NCBI GenBank assembly: GCA_009602735.1
Contig: WELA01001035.1
Coordinates: 407,577-442,042 of the forward strand
Direction: 5' to 3'
Source: Mesotaenium endlicherianum
Taxonomy: Eukaryota > Streptophyta > Zygnematophyceae > Zygnematales > Mesotaeniaceae
DNA: 34,466 nt
Shown: positions 19,990-31,269 of the stretch, in pieces
Position numbering within the stretch: the stretch's first letter is position 1
Layout: the number at the start of each line of letters is the position of its first letter
The notes under the pieces: generated by a model
What the model was told of the DNA's origin: nothing
Seen by the model: only the letters and a program-made list of their open reading frames with translations
The model's database searches: none
Made by a program: the position numbers and the translations under genes

Positions 19990-20413
19990 CCGTTGGCTGG
20001 TCACATCAATGCTAGGTGGCCTAAAGCCCAATTTATACTGGCCCAAGCAGTCAACTGATCAATGCAGGTAGCAGGACTTAAAATTACTCGATCGCAGCGA
20101 CGAAGCCAAAAACAATATACAAATATCCATTTCCAATGCACACGCGTATACTTAATTGAAGAAAGTGGTTAAATCCCCTCCCTACGCTATCGCGCTTACT
20201 TTTCGCATATTTTCGGGCTCGATCGAACAACGACCATCTTGAAATCGACGATCACGCATGTATCGGGACATGTTTATTTACATCCTCAAAATTATAGCGA
20301 CGTCCATGTTGAAAGAGTGATCGGCAAGAAGTGGTCATTCAAGAACTCGGAGGATTTCAAGTTCGCTCAAGAGCAGACTTGAAAATCCGAGCTCGATTGA
20401 TTGAAACCACGAA
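19990..20413. other. Host sequence between piggyBac and copy 3
   Basis: 424 bp without a supported gene. GCCCAATTTATACTGG (20026-20041) resembles an inverted repeat on the far side of copy 3 (29482-29580), so both may belong to one older element split by copy 3. The last five bases, ACGAA, are the target duplication of copy 3. Confidence 0.45.
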
Positions 20414-21786
20414 TGAAATGAATTGACTTACCAATAGGCGATTAACAGTTAACAAAGATCTTTATATCAGTGAGTAATCTTTATGGTATTTTCTGTTAAT
20501 TGAGTATGTATGGTAGTTTATTGTCGTCAGTAAGGCGCCCCTCACGTAACTCTTGTGAGGGGGAATTTAGTAAGGGCCCTCGCTCGTGTGAGCACTGGCC
20601 CGTACGCGTTCGAAATCGGAGATTTGCCATGCGAAAGCGTTTGTCGTGAACGCTTTCTCTGGGCGGCCCCAGCGCGGCCCGCCCTTTCGCGACGGCCATA
20701 AATTAGGGCTTGGCCATAACTTATTCCTCTTCGCTTTCGCTTAGGGAGTGCATCCTTAGGGCGCTTTTCGTGAGCGGCCATAGCGTGGAGGAGCGAGGCG
20801 GAGCCTCGCCTGGGCCGCGAGGTAGCCCGCCATGGGGTTGTGGGAGAGGGCGCTCTTCCTCGCTAGAAGGGTTCGTGGGGCGGAAAGGTCGGGAGCGCCT
20901 GCTGCTGGGCAGTCGTGGCCGCTTGTTGTTGCAGGCGGCCGCCGACCAGTTATGAGGGTGTTAGAGAGAGAGAGGGGTTAAGGGGGAGGAGGCATGGTGG
21001 AGGGAGGGAGGGAGGGAGGGAGGGTCATTAGCGGCGACTTCGAGCGTCGACGGCGTTTGCGCTGTTTTTACGCCTTAATTTGTCGCGATCGTTCGGCGGG
21101 TCTTTGAGGGGACAATAACATTGAACGAGTATGTAGAGTGACAAAGGATAGCAAACGACAACACACTAGCAGTGGACGATACTCGCAAGTCAAATGCAAG
21201 TAAACTAGCATCAATAATGCAATCAGTAAACTCATACATAAGCAAGGCTAGAAGACATTGCGTATCAAAGGCTTCTCGCCTTGGATTCATATATCTCTCA
21301 GTAAGCAATACAAGAGAGTTGGCCTCGTTTTCGAATGCCGAACTCGAGAGCAATACCTAGCATATGTACATGGAATGAGTTTACTGTTCAATGGCAAGTG
21401 CGATGGCACCACCTACCCGGGAGTTAACCACGTTGGTAGGACCTCGGCTAATCAAATCCACAGCCATCTCCCATCATTTCGAATTCCCATCCACTTTAAG
21501 GGTGTCATTTGGCCACTCATCTAGCACACCACACTCAGATGCATAGCTAGGCAGTTCGCTGCTCTCGAGTACGACAGCCAGCTGACTGTCAAAGAATGTG
21601 TCAGCAAGCTGACCCAAGTCAACACACTGACCTACTTACCTTTGGCCTGCTGCTCTTGGCTGAGTCATTTAACTAAGTATCAAATATCCTGCAGACTTAC
21701 TAGTAACTAAAGTTCAGCAGGCTCGACTTAATTAACTATTATATTTACATGAATGTTATATCTATCCAATATACTGATTCATCACA
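20414..21786 (-). repeat. 3' LTR of copy 3, split by an insertion
   Basis: The minus strand begins TGTGATGAATCAG at 21786 and ends TTCATTTCA at 20414. The 1373-bp span is a ~740-bp LTR plus a GC-rich insert at 20511-21126. Confidence 0.88.
20511..21126. mobile_element. GC-rich insertion with 9-bp target duplication
   Basis: GAGTATGTA stands on both sides (20502-20510 and 21127-21135). The ends share TTATTGTC in inverted orientation about 8 bases in. The body is far richer in G and C than the LTR around it and includes a (GGGA)n run at 20999-21024 and an inverted repeat CCCCTCAC/GTGAGGGG. A 9-bp duplication is typical of Mutator-like elements; no transposase is present, so it would be non-autonomous. 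The class is an inference. Confidence 0.55.
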
Positions 21787-21787
21787 A

Positions 21788-21821
21788 TCCCTCCAACTTA
21801 AATTGTTGTCGACTCGACAAC
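21788..21821 (-). promoter_or_regulatory. Polypurine tract and adjacent hairpin of copy 3
   Basis: On the minus strand, hairpin GTTGTCG AGT CGACAAC (21821-21805) precedes AAGTTGGAGGGA (21799-21788), next to the 3' LTR. Same layout as copy 2, with the stem conserved. Confidence 0.75.
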
Positions 21822-21897
21822 ACTTCCTACTATTATTTACAACAAAGTAACACATATGCAACACAACCAACTGATTCTAAGACAAAACAACAGCAGA

Positions 21898-23568
21898 CTA
21901 AATACCAGGGGCTCTATCGTCTGGGAAGCGAGACCTAGAACCGGATCTCGTTCTCCTGTCTGATGGCCTCCTGAAACCTGGGGGCTCAGACCAGGGTGAA
22001 CAAGGGGGTGAACGCAGCAACTGGGCAGCCTGCTCTTGCAATGTCTGCAAATTGATGGAGATCGCTCTCTCCTGTGCAGCTCTCAAACTGACTGGCACAT
22101 ACACTGGCATACCGGAGGGGTGCTGCATGACATGGGCTAAGAATACATGCCCTCTATGAGAGGGGGATGCTGGCTGCCCTCTGGTTGCCTCCTTGGCAGC
22201 CCTTCTGTCTGCTCTGTACGACTGAGTCTCACCTCCTGGGGTAGGACTCCTCCTGCTGAAACTCTTCAGCCACTGGAGATCTGGGTCTCTTGATGGGCTG
22301 GTATCCCCAAGCTGGTGCAGGGCTGCCTGTGCAAAGGCCCTTCCAATGTGCTGTAGAGTGGGAGATGCAGCGGGGGTATGTGCCTCAGCAGGACTAGACT
22401 CCTCTCTGGCGCCTTCCTCCTCTTCGTCCTCCTGTTCCTCTGAGACTTCTGGAGTTTCTTTGATCATCTCCTTCAACCGTTCCCAAGAAAGGGAGTATCC
22501 CACTGACCTCCCCCTTTTGGGTGCAGGTGGAGGTTGCTGGGTCCTGACCACATACAGGTCTTTCTCCCCTTGCTTACTTGCCCATTTGGCATACGCATGC
22601 TTCCCCTTAGAGACAGAATCTCTAGCCCTGGTCCTATCCTCCTGTGTCTCCTGACTCATGCAATCCTTGACTCCATCCAGTCTTGGGTCCCATGCTGCAA
22701 TGTGAGGTGGCAGCACTATCTTCCCTTGCAAATCTGCCAGGTCACCGTCTTCCTTAGCTTTGTCATTTTGCTGGTCCTTCGTGGCGATGGTCATCTAGCG
22801 CCAGTCAGTGGGCTGCAGAAAGAAAGCAGGATCTGTCCTCTTCAAAGTACAGGGGTACCAGCAACCTGAGAAATGCAACTGGCTGTTCTCCCTTGCCAAG
22901 AACTCCTAGCTTCTTCTCTCCACCTCATTATATATGGCCCTTGAACCGGTTGTGGAAGTGGCATCCATGAAGATGTCTGTATGCGTAGGGATCAAGTTGA
23001 TGACCCTGTCTGTGCCCCAGATTCCAGGTATTGGCACCGTTTCAGATTCACCTATCTGGGCCTATGCTTTGACCTCCCGGTTTGTATATCCCACCATCCT
23101 GGCATAGTCATGGTACAATAGAAGCCCTTTGCTCACCTCTATGTACTTGTCAAAACTTTGGGACGTCTCCCCCTCCCGCTGCAGTATGTCCTTCTGCGAC
23201 TCACTTCGGCTTCTCTGGGCGTACTTGAAGGCTTCCTCCGAAAGGTCAAAGCCCTTGGCCATCACCGTGTAGCGGTAGCTTTTGATTCTCCTCTATTCCT
23301 CCTCAGCTTGTTGCTTCCGCCTCTCCTTAGCCAACCTTTGTTCCTTCGCTTTCTTAGCTTCCTCTGCAGCTTTTTTGTCCAGCTCCTCCTATCTCAGCCT
23401 GCCCTGTTCTTCCTTCTCCTTCCTCTTCTGAGCCTCCCGCTACAGTCGGAGTCACCCTGATTCTCAAGAAGAGATGGAGGATGATTCGATGTCGCCATGG
23501 AATTCCTTGTACTCCGCCTGCGCCTCATCCGCCCTTGTTTTCCTCTTGAGTTCAAAGTTTTGAGTCAT
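21898..23568 (-). pseudogene. ORF3 remnant of copy 3
   Basis: Starts ATGACTCAAAAC (23568) and ends with a TAG-type stop region at 21898. The coiled-coil part, the centre (KGFDLSEEAFKYAQRSRSES, LLLYHDYARMVGYT, VLPPHIAAWDPRLDGV), PAPKRGRSVGYS, the acidic stretch and the C-terminal block (HVMQHPSGMPVYVPVSLRAA) are all recognisable. In-frame TAGs replace CAG near 23290 and TGG near 22797. Replacements against copy 2 are often conservative (K/R, E/D, I/V). It shows that ORF3 is an old, regular part of the family. Confidence 0.9.
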
Positions 23569-23791
23569 CCTGCTCATTCATACCACAATTGAGTTAGTGT
23601 AGTCATGATATGATACACAGGATTAAGTTCCTTGACAGGTAAGAACGTAGTAGTGGGAGTTGTAGCATGCAATATCTGGTGGATGTAAATTGAAAAGAGT
23701 GTGCTTGAGAGATAAGTGAGTGTGCGCGCAATTGAGTGTGGAGGATGGCTATGTAACGGCAATTGGCTAGTTCCCAAGATGTTTCTCCCAC

Positions 23792-23933
23792 TCCCTCCAA
23801 CTTAATGTGTAAGTTGCCTGTCCCAATTGTCACTGGGGCTGCCTGTCACAACTGTCACTCACTGTCACCTACTGTCACTTTCTGTCACTAACTGTCACTT
23901 TCGGCCACGTTTGGCCACGATTCCCCCCAACTT
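23792..23933 (-). repeat. Polypurine-tract-like pair upstream of ORF3 in copy 3
   Basis: On the minus strand AAGTTGGGGGGA (23933-23922) and AAGTTGGAGGGA (23803-23792) correspond to the two internal sites of copy 2. Between them lie several degenerate GTGACAG repeats (about 23838-23905), more than in copy 2. Confidence 0.7.
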
Positions 23934-23984
23934 AATTGGAGACAGGACCTCCCGTCACGTACCTTCCCATGTCAACTAAAATGA

Positions 23985-24487
23985 CATTTTGGGAGGTGTC
24001 CCAGCCTCCCGAAGGTAAAATCGTTTCAACGCCCCTTTGACATTGTTTAAATGGTCCTTATATTCCCAGGTGTCCCCAGAGGCATCGTAACCCTTCCATC
24101 TAACCAGATATTTTATGACATATATAGATGATCGACGGACCGAGCGAGTTCTTAAAATCTCATCAACCTCATATTACTCAGGTTCACTATCCCGGACAGC
24201 GGTGACCGGTCCCGGTTGGACAGATAACCGACCTGTGAACAGTGTGTCACCCTTGATGTATGGTTCCAGGAGGAAGGAGACATTAAAGACTGGGTGACCC
24301 TTGTATTCCGCTGACATGTTCAATATGTAAGCATTTTGACCGACATGGCGCACCACCAAATATGGACCGACCCAAAATGGACCAAGCTTTTTCTTGACCA
24401 CACCAGGCAGGTACAGGTGTTGAAAATGCAGTTTGACCAAATTGCCCTTTGAAAATGTCAGCTCCCGACGGTGTTGATTAGCGTATG
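23985..24487 (-). pseudogene. pol: Pol fragment of copy 3: integrase C-terminus and chromodomain
   Basis: Reads [18 protein letters not shown] and the following integrase tail, then [17 protein letters not shown] chromodomain sequence near 24060-24115. Frameshifts interrupt it. The upstream boundary is the target duplication of the 503-bp solo LTR. Confidence 0.85.
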
Positions 24488-24990
24488 TGTAGTGATTTGA
24501 GTTATTATACATTAGTTTGCATATATTTTAATGTTTTCAAATATATTTGAAGTAGTATGGTGTGGAGTCAAGTGTGAATAGGTACTCTAGTAACTTGGTT
24601 CATGTCCTTTGAACCTTCCAAGGCATTTTCGAAGTTAGAGGAAAGACCTAGAAGAACTCCATGTGGCAAAAGTCAGATGTGCCATTTTTAGGTCAAAAGG
24701 ACATGTGTACATTATTCTAGAAAGAGGTGGCAAGTTTTGGGATGTGTTGGGTGCCAACACATCAACATACACCTTCCTAGAAATTACTTATGTAGCAAGT
24801 ATATAAACAAGAGCTAGAACATAGAAAGACATTCCAGAATCACTCTTGTACTTGCCAAAATCCAGAAATATATTAACTTTCAAGAAGCCATCTCTCTTTC
24901 AAGAAGCTACCACTTGTGTTCAAAGATCCTTGTCTTGAATAGATAAAGTATTCTGTTTTACTAAGTACTTTATCTATCTGTTTCACTACA
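24488..24990 (+). mobile_element. Solo LTR of another retrotransposon (503 bp)
   Basis: Flanked by GTATG on both sides (24483-24487 and 24991-24995), a 5-bp target duplication. It starts TGTAGTGA and ends TCACTACA, perfect 8-bp inverted ends with TG...CA. It contains TATATAAA at 24800-24807, which fits an LTR promoter in plus orientation. No coding sequence. It interrupts the copy 3 integrase reading, which resumes on each side. Confidence 0.82.
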
Positions 24991-26259
24991 GTATGTTTGT
25001 TGATTTTCTTGGGCATATTTTTGTTGATTTTTTTTGTGCTTTGTGCAAATTTTGTTGGACTTCTAACAGAGTGTCTGCAAACTCCTGAGTTAACTGGAGA
25101 GACACTGGGTTGTCAATTCCCTCAGGGTGAGTTAAAGACTCCCCTAGCACATCTAAAGTAGACTTAGGGACTTTACCCAGACTGAGTTCAGAAGGAGTCT
25201 TTCCTGTTGACGCATGCACCGCACTGTAGATCGCAAATTGAATTTGAGGCATGCACCGCACTGTAGATCGCAAATTGAATTTGAGGCAACAGGTCATCCC
25301 AATTATTTTGTTTTTGGTTAATATATGCTCTCAACACGTCTTGCAGAACGCGGTTGGTTCTTTCAGTCTGCCCATCAGTCTGAGGGTGATTTGCTGTGCT
25401 GAGCAGCTGTTTGACTCCCATTAACCCCATTAAAACTCTCCATAACTTAAAGGTAAATTTTGGGTCTCTGTCTGAGATAATATTAGAGGGTAGGCCATGT
25501 TGGCATACTACATGACTGTAGAACCGTCTCGCAATTTCAATTGCAGTTACTTTGACAGTGATGGGGATGAAAATGACCATTTTTGTCAGTTTATCCACAA
25601 CTACCAGTATAGAATCGTGCCCATTGGCGATTCTTGGTAGTGTTACCACCCAGTCTATGGATATGGTTTCCCATCGTCCAGCTGAGGTGGGTAGTGGTTG
25701 TAATCGCCCCTTGGGTGGGGTGTGTCTAGACTTGTTTTTTTGACACTGATCACAGGACTTAACGTATTTCAAGACCTCTCGAGGCAACCCTTCCCAGTGA
25801 TAATGTTTTGCCAATTTGCCAACAGTTTTGGCCTGTCCCAAATGTCCACCTAGTACACTGTCATGAGCCTGACTCAATAAGAAAGACCTTATTTCCAAGT
25901 TATTAGAAATGACCAACTTCCGCCGTCCTGAAGTCGTTTCAGTTACCCAGACCCCTCCCTTTAGCCTATATCCGAGTGTATTAGCGGGACACACACCATC
26001 AGTTGGACTGGGCTCAAATGTTGGGTCAAAAAGGTAGGCTTTCCTGAGTTGTTCAAGGAAGGACTTTCTGACATTTAATGAAGTGAGTGCACAAAGGACT
26101 TTGTCTACAGCATGCTGACTAAAGTTCTTTTCTTGCAAGTCAGGTTCTTTAGAGAGTGCATCAGCAGGATTCAACTTCCCTGGTTTGTAGTCAATCTGGA
26201 CTTGGAATTTCTCCAGCATCTGGCTCCAGCGGTTCTCTCTCCTTGACAGCTTGGACTCA
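24991..26259 (-). pseudogene. pol: Pol fragment of copy 3: RNase H end and integrase
   Basis: From 26259 downward it reads the end of RNase H ([19 protein letters not shown]), the integrase zinc domain (CDQCQKNKS) and the DDE core ([25 protein letters not shown]). It lies between the two inserted elements. A 37-bp tandem duplication at 25212-25285 breaks the frame; a small extra insertion is seen near 25010-25045. Confidence 0.88.
25212..25285. repeat. 37-bp tandem duplication in the copy 3 integrase
   Basis: Two perfect 37-bp units starting GCATGCACCGCACTG stand side by side (25212-25248, 25249-25285). Copies 1 and 2 have one. 37 is not a multiple of three, so it shifts the frame. Confidence 0.9.
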
Positions 26260-27399
26260 TGTCATGATTTATTAAGTCGAGGTTGACGTACAAAACCAAG
26301 CTCTACGCGTGTGAACCATCAACCTAGGAAGACCAACTTTGCATTCACTTTACGCATCCATATGTTGACCTTCTCTAGATTTCCGAGTCACCAAAGTGTA
26401 GCGCGTCGAAGCATCTTCCGAATGGCACCGGTTTCGCGTCATTTGGTTAATTATCGAGTGAGATAGACGCGATCTAGTCCGCACTCCTTTCGGCACCTAG
26501 CAAAATCACACCAAATGGCCAACTTGTGACTCAATGCACCCAAAGGTGACAATGTTGACTATTCGTGACCCCAAGGACCCCTAGCTTTGTGCGCACAAAT
26601 CCGCGAGCCCTTTAGACTACATAAGTCTTGCATTTCCATAGTATAAGTGCATCATTGAGGCTATAACTTGGTGACTACATCACCCACTCCTAGAGGAAGC
26701 TTCCTCAAGTTTCAGATTCACTTTTGAGGCGCTATCTAGGTAGAACTACCCAAGGTAAGCTCCACCAATGAGAGACACTTAGCATATTCTACGTGCTTTG
26801 CTTTGATTGGTTTGAGTTATGCTTAGCCTATGGGAGTGCTAGTACATGCCTTGTACACATAAGTGGACATAGGAGAGCCTCCTAGAGTGACTACATGCAT
26901 TGGATCCGCCGCATACGACTCCGGGTTTTCAGGAGTATAAGTGCTAGAGATGTCCCTAGAGGAACATCTTTTTAGAAGTCCCATTATGCCAGTTGTAAGT
27001 CACAGACATTATCAGTAAAGCTTACACTTTTATCTCTTGTGTTTTCAAGACCACTTAGTCTCTCTCTTGTGAAGAGCAAGCCTTGCTGGCTTCCAGTCAC
27101 TAGAAGAACTTCACAAGTGGTGAGCAAAGTCACAGCTTATACCCCCTGCCATAGGACTACTCTTGAAGATCATGATGTGCTTCCAGTGATCTTTTGGGCC
27201 AGACTTCATTAGTTGTTTTCCTACCAGATTACAGTCTTGAGGTGCTCACTCTGGAGAGTACACACACCTTAATTAAAACATTTGACGCGTGACTATCGTT
27301 TGGCTATAAAGCCACATGTATTATAGACTTCATTGCAGCAAAGCCTGCTTGCATGTTATGCATTGCTTGTGTCATTGATACGCACCCGACCGCACGACA
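26260..27399. mobile_element. 1.14-kb insertion in copy 3 RNase H, possible solo LTR
   Basis: ACTCAT occurs at both edges (26255-26260 and 27399-27404). Taking TGTC...GACA as the ends gives LTR-like termini and a 4-bp duplication CTCA; taking all six bases as the duplication gives ends GTCATG and CACGAC. No ORF of note and no internal repeat of the ends, so a solo LTR is favoured over a complete element. The copy 3 pol reading continues on either side. Confidence 0.6.
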
Positions 27400-27402
27400 C
27401 TC

Positions 27403-27731
27403 ATTCTGAAAGTGAGTCAGAGCTAGATGATATGTAATCACCTTAAAAGCTTTACCATGTAAGTATGCTCTCCACTGTTTGAGAACATGTATGATAGCAA
27501 GCAGCTCTTTATCATGAACATAATAGTTAATTTCAGCTGGGTTGAATTTCATAGACTCATACAGCACAGAGTGCCACTCCTGCTTTACCTTACCATCCTT
27601 TGTGGTTTTGTCAGCAGGCTGCAACAAAATAGCACCCATGGCAAAATCAGAAGCATCAGTAACCACTTGCACAGGTTTGTTGGGGTCATACACAGCTAAG
27701 ACTGGGGCGAAACAAAGAGCATCTTTAAGGA
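27403..27731 (-). pseudogene. pol: Pol fragment of copy 3: start of RNase H
   Basis: Reads [18 protein letters not shown] and [17 protein letters not shown], with catalytic D and E kept. At 27731-27735 it is joined directly to mid-gag; protease, reverse transcriptase and the gag end, about 2.3 kb in copy 2, are deleted. Confidence 0.88.
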
Positions 27732-28640
27732 GCTCATGGCATAGATAGCTTTATCCTGCTGATTGATAACATCAAACTTCTCATGCAGCTTCTCGACAAT
27801 CTCTACCCTAGTAGGGTCACCAAGTTATTGAGACTTACGCTCTCCTTTCCAATATAGCCACCAGTCTGCTGCATTGCCTTTCAGTAGAGCACCAGTGTGC
27901 CTGACCTTCTCGTAGTCCTACAATTCTGGGTCATTCTCCAGCCACTGCTCAACATCAGCGAGAAACTTGATCAGGTAATACTTTCTTTTTCCCTTAGGAT
28001 CATAGTCCTGGGGAGGTATTGGCTTAGGTTTACTAGGCCCCCTGCCACCACCACCAGTGGTTTGAGAACCCAGTTGGTCTCTGTCACGCAGCAATGCCAT
28101 CATGATCCTTTTGTTCTTCTGTTGGGACTGATACATGCTCGCCATTTGCAATTGCATCTGCACAAATAAAGCTCCCAAATCTACATTCTGAGGTGGTAGC
28201 CCAGCAATTGCAGCAGCAGCAATATTAGCTCGATTAGTAGCAGCTTCGGCATTCTCGATTGCTGCCGCTTCGGCTATGCCTGTTGCGCTCAATTGTCTGC
28301 GAATTTGAGGGAGAGGTATAATAGTAGGCTCAGCAGGAGGTTGGTTTTGGAGATTGGCCCTCTCTGTCATCTGCTCTTCCACCGTCCTTTCATCAGGGGC
28401 CCTCCTGTTTACTGCCTCCTCTACCTCTTTGGCTAAACGCTCATCCTCAGCCAAGTGGGCTGTTACTGCAGCAAGAGCTGCTGCTTGCTCAGCAGCTTCT
28501 CTAGCTCCTGCATCATGCAGCGTTTCTAAGTAGGTACGGGGTCCAAAGACGCAACTTTCGTCCTGCCCTTCTACAATGTTATCATTGTCCTTACCCTCCA
28601 TTTCTTGAGAGTTGCTAGCTTGAGATCTAGTCCTTACCAT
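27732..28640 (-). pseudogene. gag: Gag remnant of copy 3
   Basis: Starts MVRTRSQASNSQEMEGKDND and follows the Gag of copies 1 and 2 through the Ala-rich N-terminus into the capsid domain. A TAG (27920-27918) replaces a Gln codon after WLENDPEL, giving 240 residues. Homology continues to about 27732, where it is fused to RNase H. The N-terminal 130 residues differ a lot from copies 1 and 2, more than the rest. Confidence 0.88.
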
Positions 28641-28660
28641 ACACGACTACTGTGATAACT

Positions 28661-28672
28661 GCTCCGATACCA
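28661..28672 (-). promoter_or_regulatory. Primer-binding site of copy 3
   Basis: The minus strand reads TGGTATCGGAGC one base after the LTR, then AGTTATC, the same as copy 2 and unlike copy 1. Confidence 0.75.
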
Positions 28673-28673
28673 C

Positions 28674-29408
28674 TGAAATAAATCGACTTACCAGTAGGCG
28701 ATTAACAATTAATAAAGATCTTTATATCAGCAAGTAATCTTTATGGTATTTCCGTTAACTAGTTAAACGGCAAAAGACTACACACTAGCTGTGAACAATA
28801 CTTGCAAGTCAAATGCAAAGTAAACTAGCATCAATAATGCAATCAGTAAACTCATACATAAGCAAGGCTAGAAGACAATGCGTATCAATTGCTTCTCGCC
28901 TTGGATCCAGATATCTCTCAGTAAGCTGTACAAGAGAGTTGGCCTGGTTTCCGAATGCCGAAATTCTCGAGAGCAATACCTAGCATATGTACATGGAATG
29001 AGTTTACTGTTCAACGGCAAGTGCGATGGCACCTCCTACTCGGGAGTTAACCACGTTGGTAGGACCTCGGCTAGCCAAATCCACAGCCATCTCCCATCAT
29101 CTCGAAATGCCATCCACCTTAAGGGTGTCATCTGGCCACTCATCTAGCACACCACACTTGGATGCATAGTTTGGCAATTTGCTGCTGCCGAGTACAGCAA
29201 CCAGCTGACTGTCAAAGAATGTGTCAGCAAGCTGAACCAAGTCAACAGGCTGACCTAATTGACTTCAGCCTGCTGCTCTCGACTGAGTCATTTAACCAAG
29301 TATCAAATATCCTGCACACTTACTATTAACTAAAGTTCAGCAGGTTGAACTTAATTAACTATTATATTGAATGAATATTATATCTATCCGACATACTAAT
29401 TCATTACA
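28674..29408 (-). repeat. 5' LTR of copy 3
   Basis: 735 bp, minus strand from TGTAATGAATTAG to CGATTTATTTCA. It contains the ATATAAAG and G|GTAAGT features. Flanking ACAAA is the partner of ACGAA at 20409-20413. Confidence 0.92.
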
Positions 29409-29481
29409 ACAAAGATCAATTAGTTTTTTTACCGAACTTCAATCAATCACGTCGCGCCTGAGACCATTGTAAACAACACTT

Positions 29482-29580
29482 TTATTGGGCTCAATTTACA
29501 AATGTACCTCCAGGTATAGCGTCGTACTTTTCAATTAATTGATTTGCGTTTGATTTCGCCATCGTAAATTGGGCCAATAA
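29482..29580. repeat. Imperfect inverted repeat, 17-18 bp arms
   Basis: TTATTGGGCTCAATTTAC (29482-29499) and GTAAATTGGGCCAATAA (29564-29580) are inverted copies with one gap and one or two mismatches. A similar GCCCAATTTA lies on the other side of copy 3 at 20026. This could be the end of an old DNA transposon. Confidence 0.45.
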
Positions 29581-29717
29581 CGTTGTGGAACTCACTTTCT
29601 ACTTTTATATTGGTCAAGGTTCGTGTCACATGCACACAACTCAAATTTTAAAAAACAGTCAAGAAGGATAGTGCAAAAAGTCGCGAGCGTGTCGCGTTGG
29701 TCGATGTGACCACTTGG

Positions 29718-29968
29718 CGACAAATGTTGCAACGAAGGCTGTCGGCAGGCGCTAGGCATTGGCGTGACTAAGGTGAGAAAGAACCCAAATGGCAAATGAA
29801 AGATGCAAGGGAGAGACTACTCCCCAGACTGAACACTGTCAGGCTAACATATATGCTGTGGGCAAAAACCCCCCTTAACAGGGAGAAAAGCCCACAGCTT
29901 ATAAGCTGTAAATGAGAAAAGAAAACTAAGAGGTATGAACTGGGCACTACTGGGCAGCTGGGCAACTA
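29718..29968 (-). repeat. Dispersed repeat, member B
   Basis: The reverse complement matches 16249-16460 block by block, including TTTACAGCTTATAAG and GTTAAGGGGGG. It lies opposite in orientation to member A, 13 kb away. Confidence 0.6.
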
Positions 29969-30253
29969 TTACAAGAGGGAAAATGGGCTATGAAACCATG
30001 TAGAGAAAGTCGGAGCGGGGTAGTATGGTCCTACTCTAGAATGCAAGTGGCTAGTCTTATGAACGTGAGCAAATCCGTGAGCAATTAGTGATGTTATAAC
30101 CGAGCTAGAGTGCGAGAACGCTCACGACTTGATGTGTGCAACTTAGGTGTGTGATACAAGCCGTATACCAACAAAGAGCAACGAGCATTGATACACAACC
30201 GAGAAGTCATACGAATCATGGTCTTTCTAAAGCATGAAATTGGACATACAAAA

Positions 30254-30276
30254 GCTAACACCGAAATGGTGTTAGC
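30254..30276. other. Perfect 9-bp hairpin
   Basis: GCTAACACC, loop GAAAT, GGTGTTAGC. No gene adjoins it; role unknown. Confidence 0.5.
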
Positions 30277-31269
30277 GTAGTGCTTAAGTAGCGTGCCCTC
30301 GCGGATCTATCTATGCCCAGGCCCTACCTAACGAAAAAGAGTGGCGAACATCTAACGACTTAAGTTTTAACGCGTTATCTCGTTAATCAGACAATAATGA
30401 TTCGTAATGGACGTGAAACAAAAAGGACAAACGAAGTACGACGAGCGTGCGACCGTGCGACGACCAACACCACACACACACCCCCTACTCTCCCTAACCC
30501 CTAGCAATCCCGTGGGCACGCCCGGCACGATTGCCTTTAATACATGAAGTCGTAGTCACATACGGCTGTGGATCCTACTTGGTACCAGCGCTGACCCAAC
30601 AAGCGGGCGGGCTTGTGGATCAACGTCCACACGTGTGGGCAGTGGCACCACGTGTGAAGGGAGGGGGTGTGCGCGTCATCCGGGCGGAACCCCACAGTTG
30701 CTCAAAAACAGATGCTTGTGAGTGGATCGCGGGTCCAAGTATTTACCATAGTCGTGAGTGAGCTAAGCCTTCCTCACCTACCACCCTAACTCGACTAACC
30801 ACTACACTAAGTCCTGCCATCACCCTCCACCCTCAGATACTAACACTAGACAACAAAGGAACTCGACAACAACAGTAGACTAACTGCAGAATGGAACTTC
30901 AAAGTTGTTGTATGAGGTGAAGTTTACGAGGGTGCGCAAAAAAATATTCCATGTAATCACACAGCCAACCATTATAGAGGTGACTGCTTAATGCGGCGAG
31001 CTTCCAGCTGCCAATGATGGACGACGTGGACGAAAGCAAGAAAGAGGGCTAGAGTAGATGTTGCCGCAATTGCCGAGGAGGAGCTTGAAGGATCAGCGAG
31101 CGGTGACCACTAGAACTTTTTCTCCCATTCCTTGCCATTGTTATGTATATTACAACCTTTGAGCATGGCTAAGACATTGTCTCTACGAGTGCAGCAGAGA
31201 CTGCTAAGGGATCCCTATTAGTTTGTACCTTTTATATCTCAGACATGTAGGACCTCCTTATGCATGACA

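Larger units (their letters stand above)
20414..29408 (-). mobile_element. ORF3-bearing gypsy retrotransposon, copy 3 (old, rearranged)
   Basis: On the minus strand: 5' LTR 28674-29408, primer site, gag remnant, pol fragments, ORF3 remnant, polypurine tract and 3' LTR 20414-21786. The 5-bp target duplication is ACGAA (20409-20413) against ACAAA (29409-29413), one CpG-type change. A deletion of roughly 2.3 kb joins mid-gag to RNase H near 27732. Later insertions are at 20511-21126, 24488-24990 and about 26260-27399. It is clearly more diverged than copies 1 and 2. Confidence 0.92.

Noticed and set aside
30531..30761. 76-residue ORF in the right non-coding interval
   Set aside because: No domain, no splice context, no second copy to support it.
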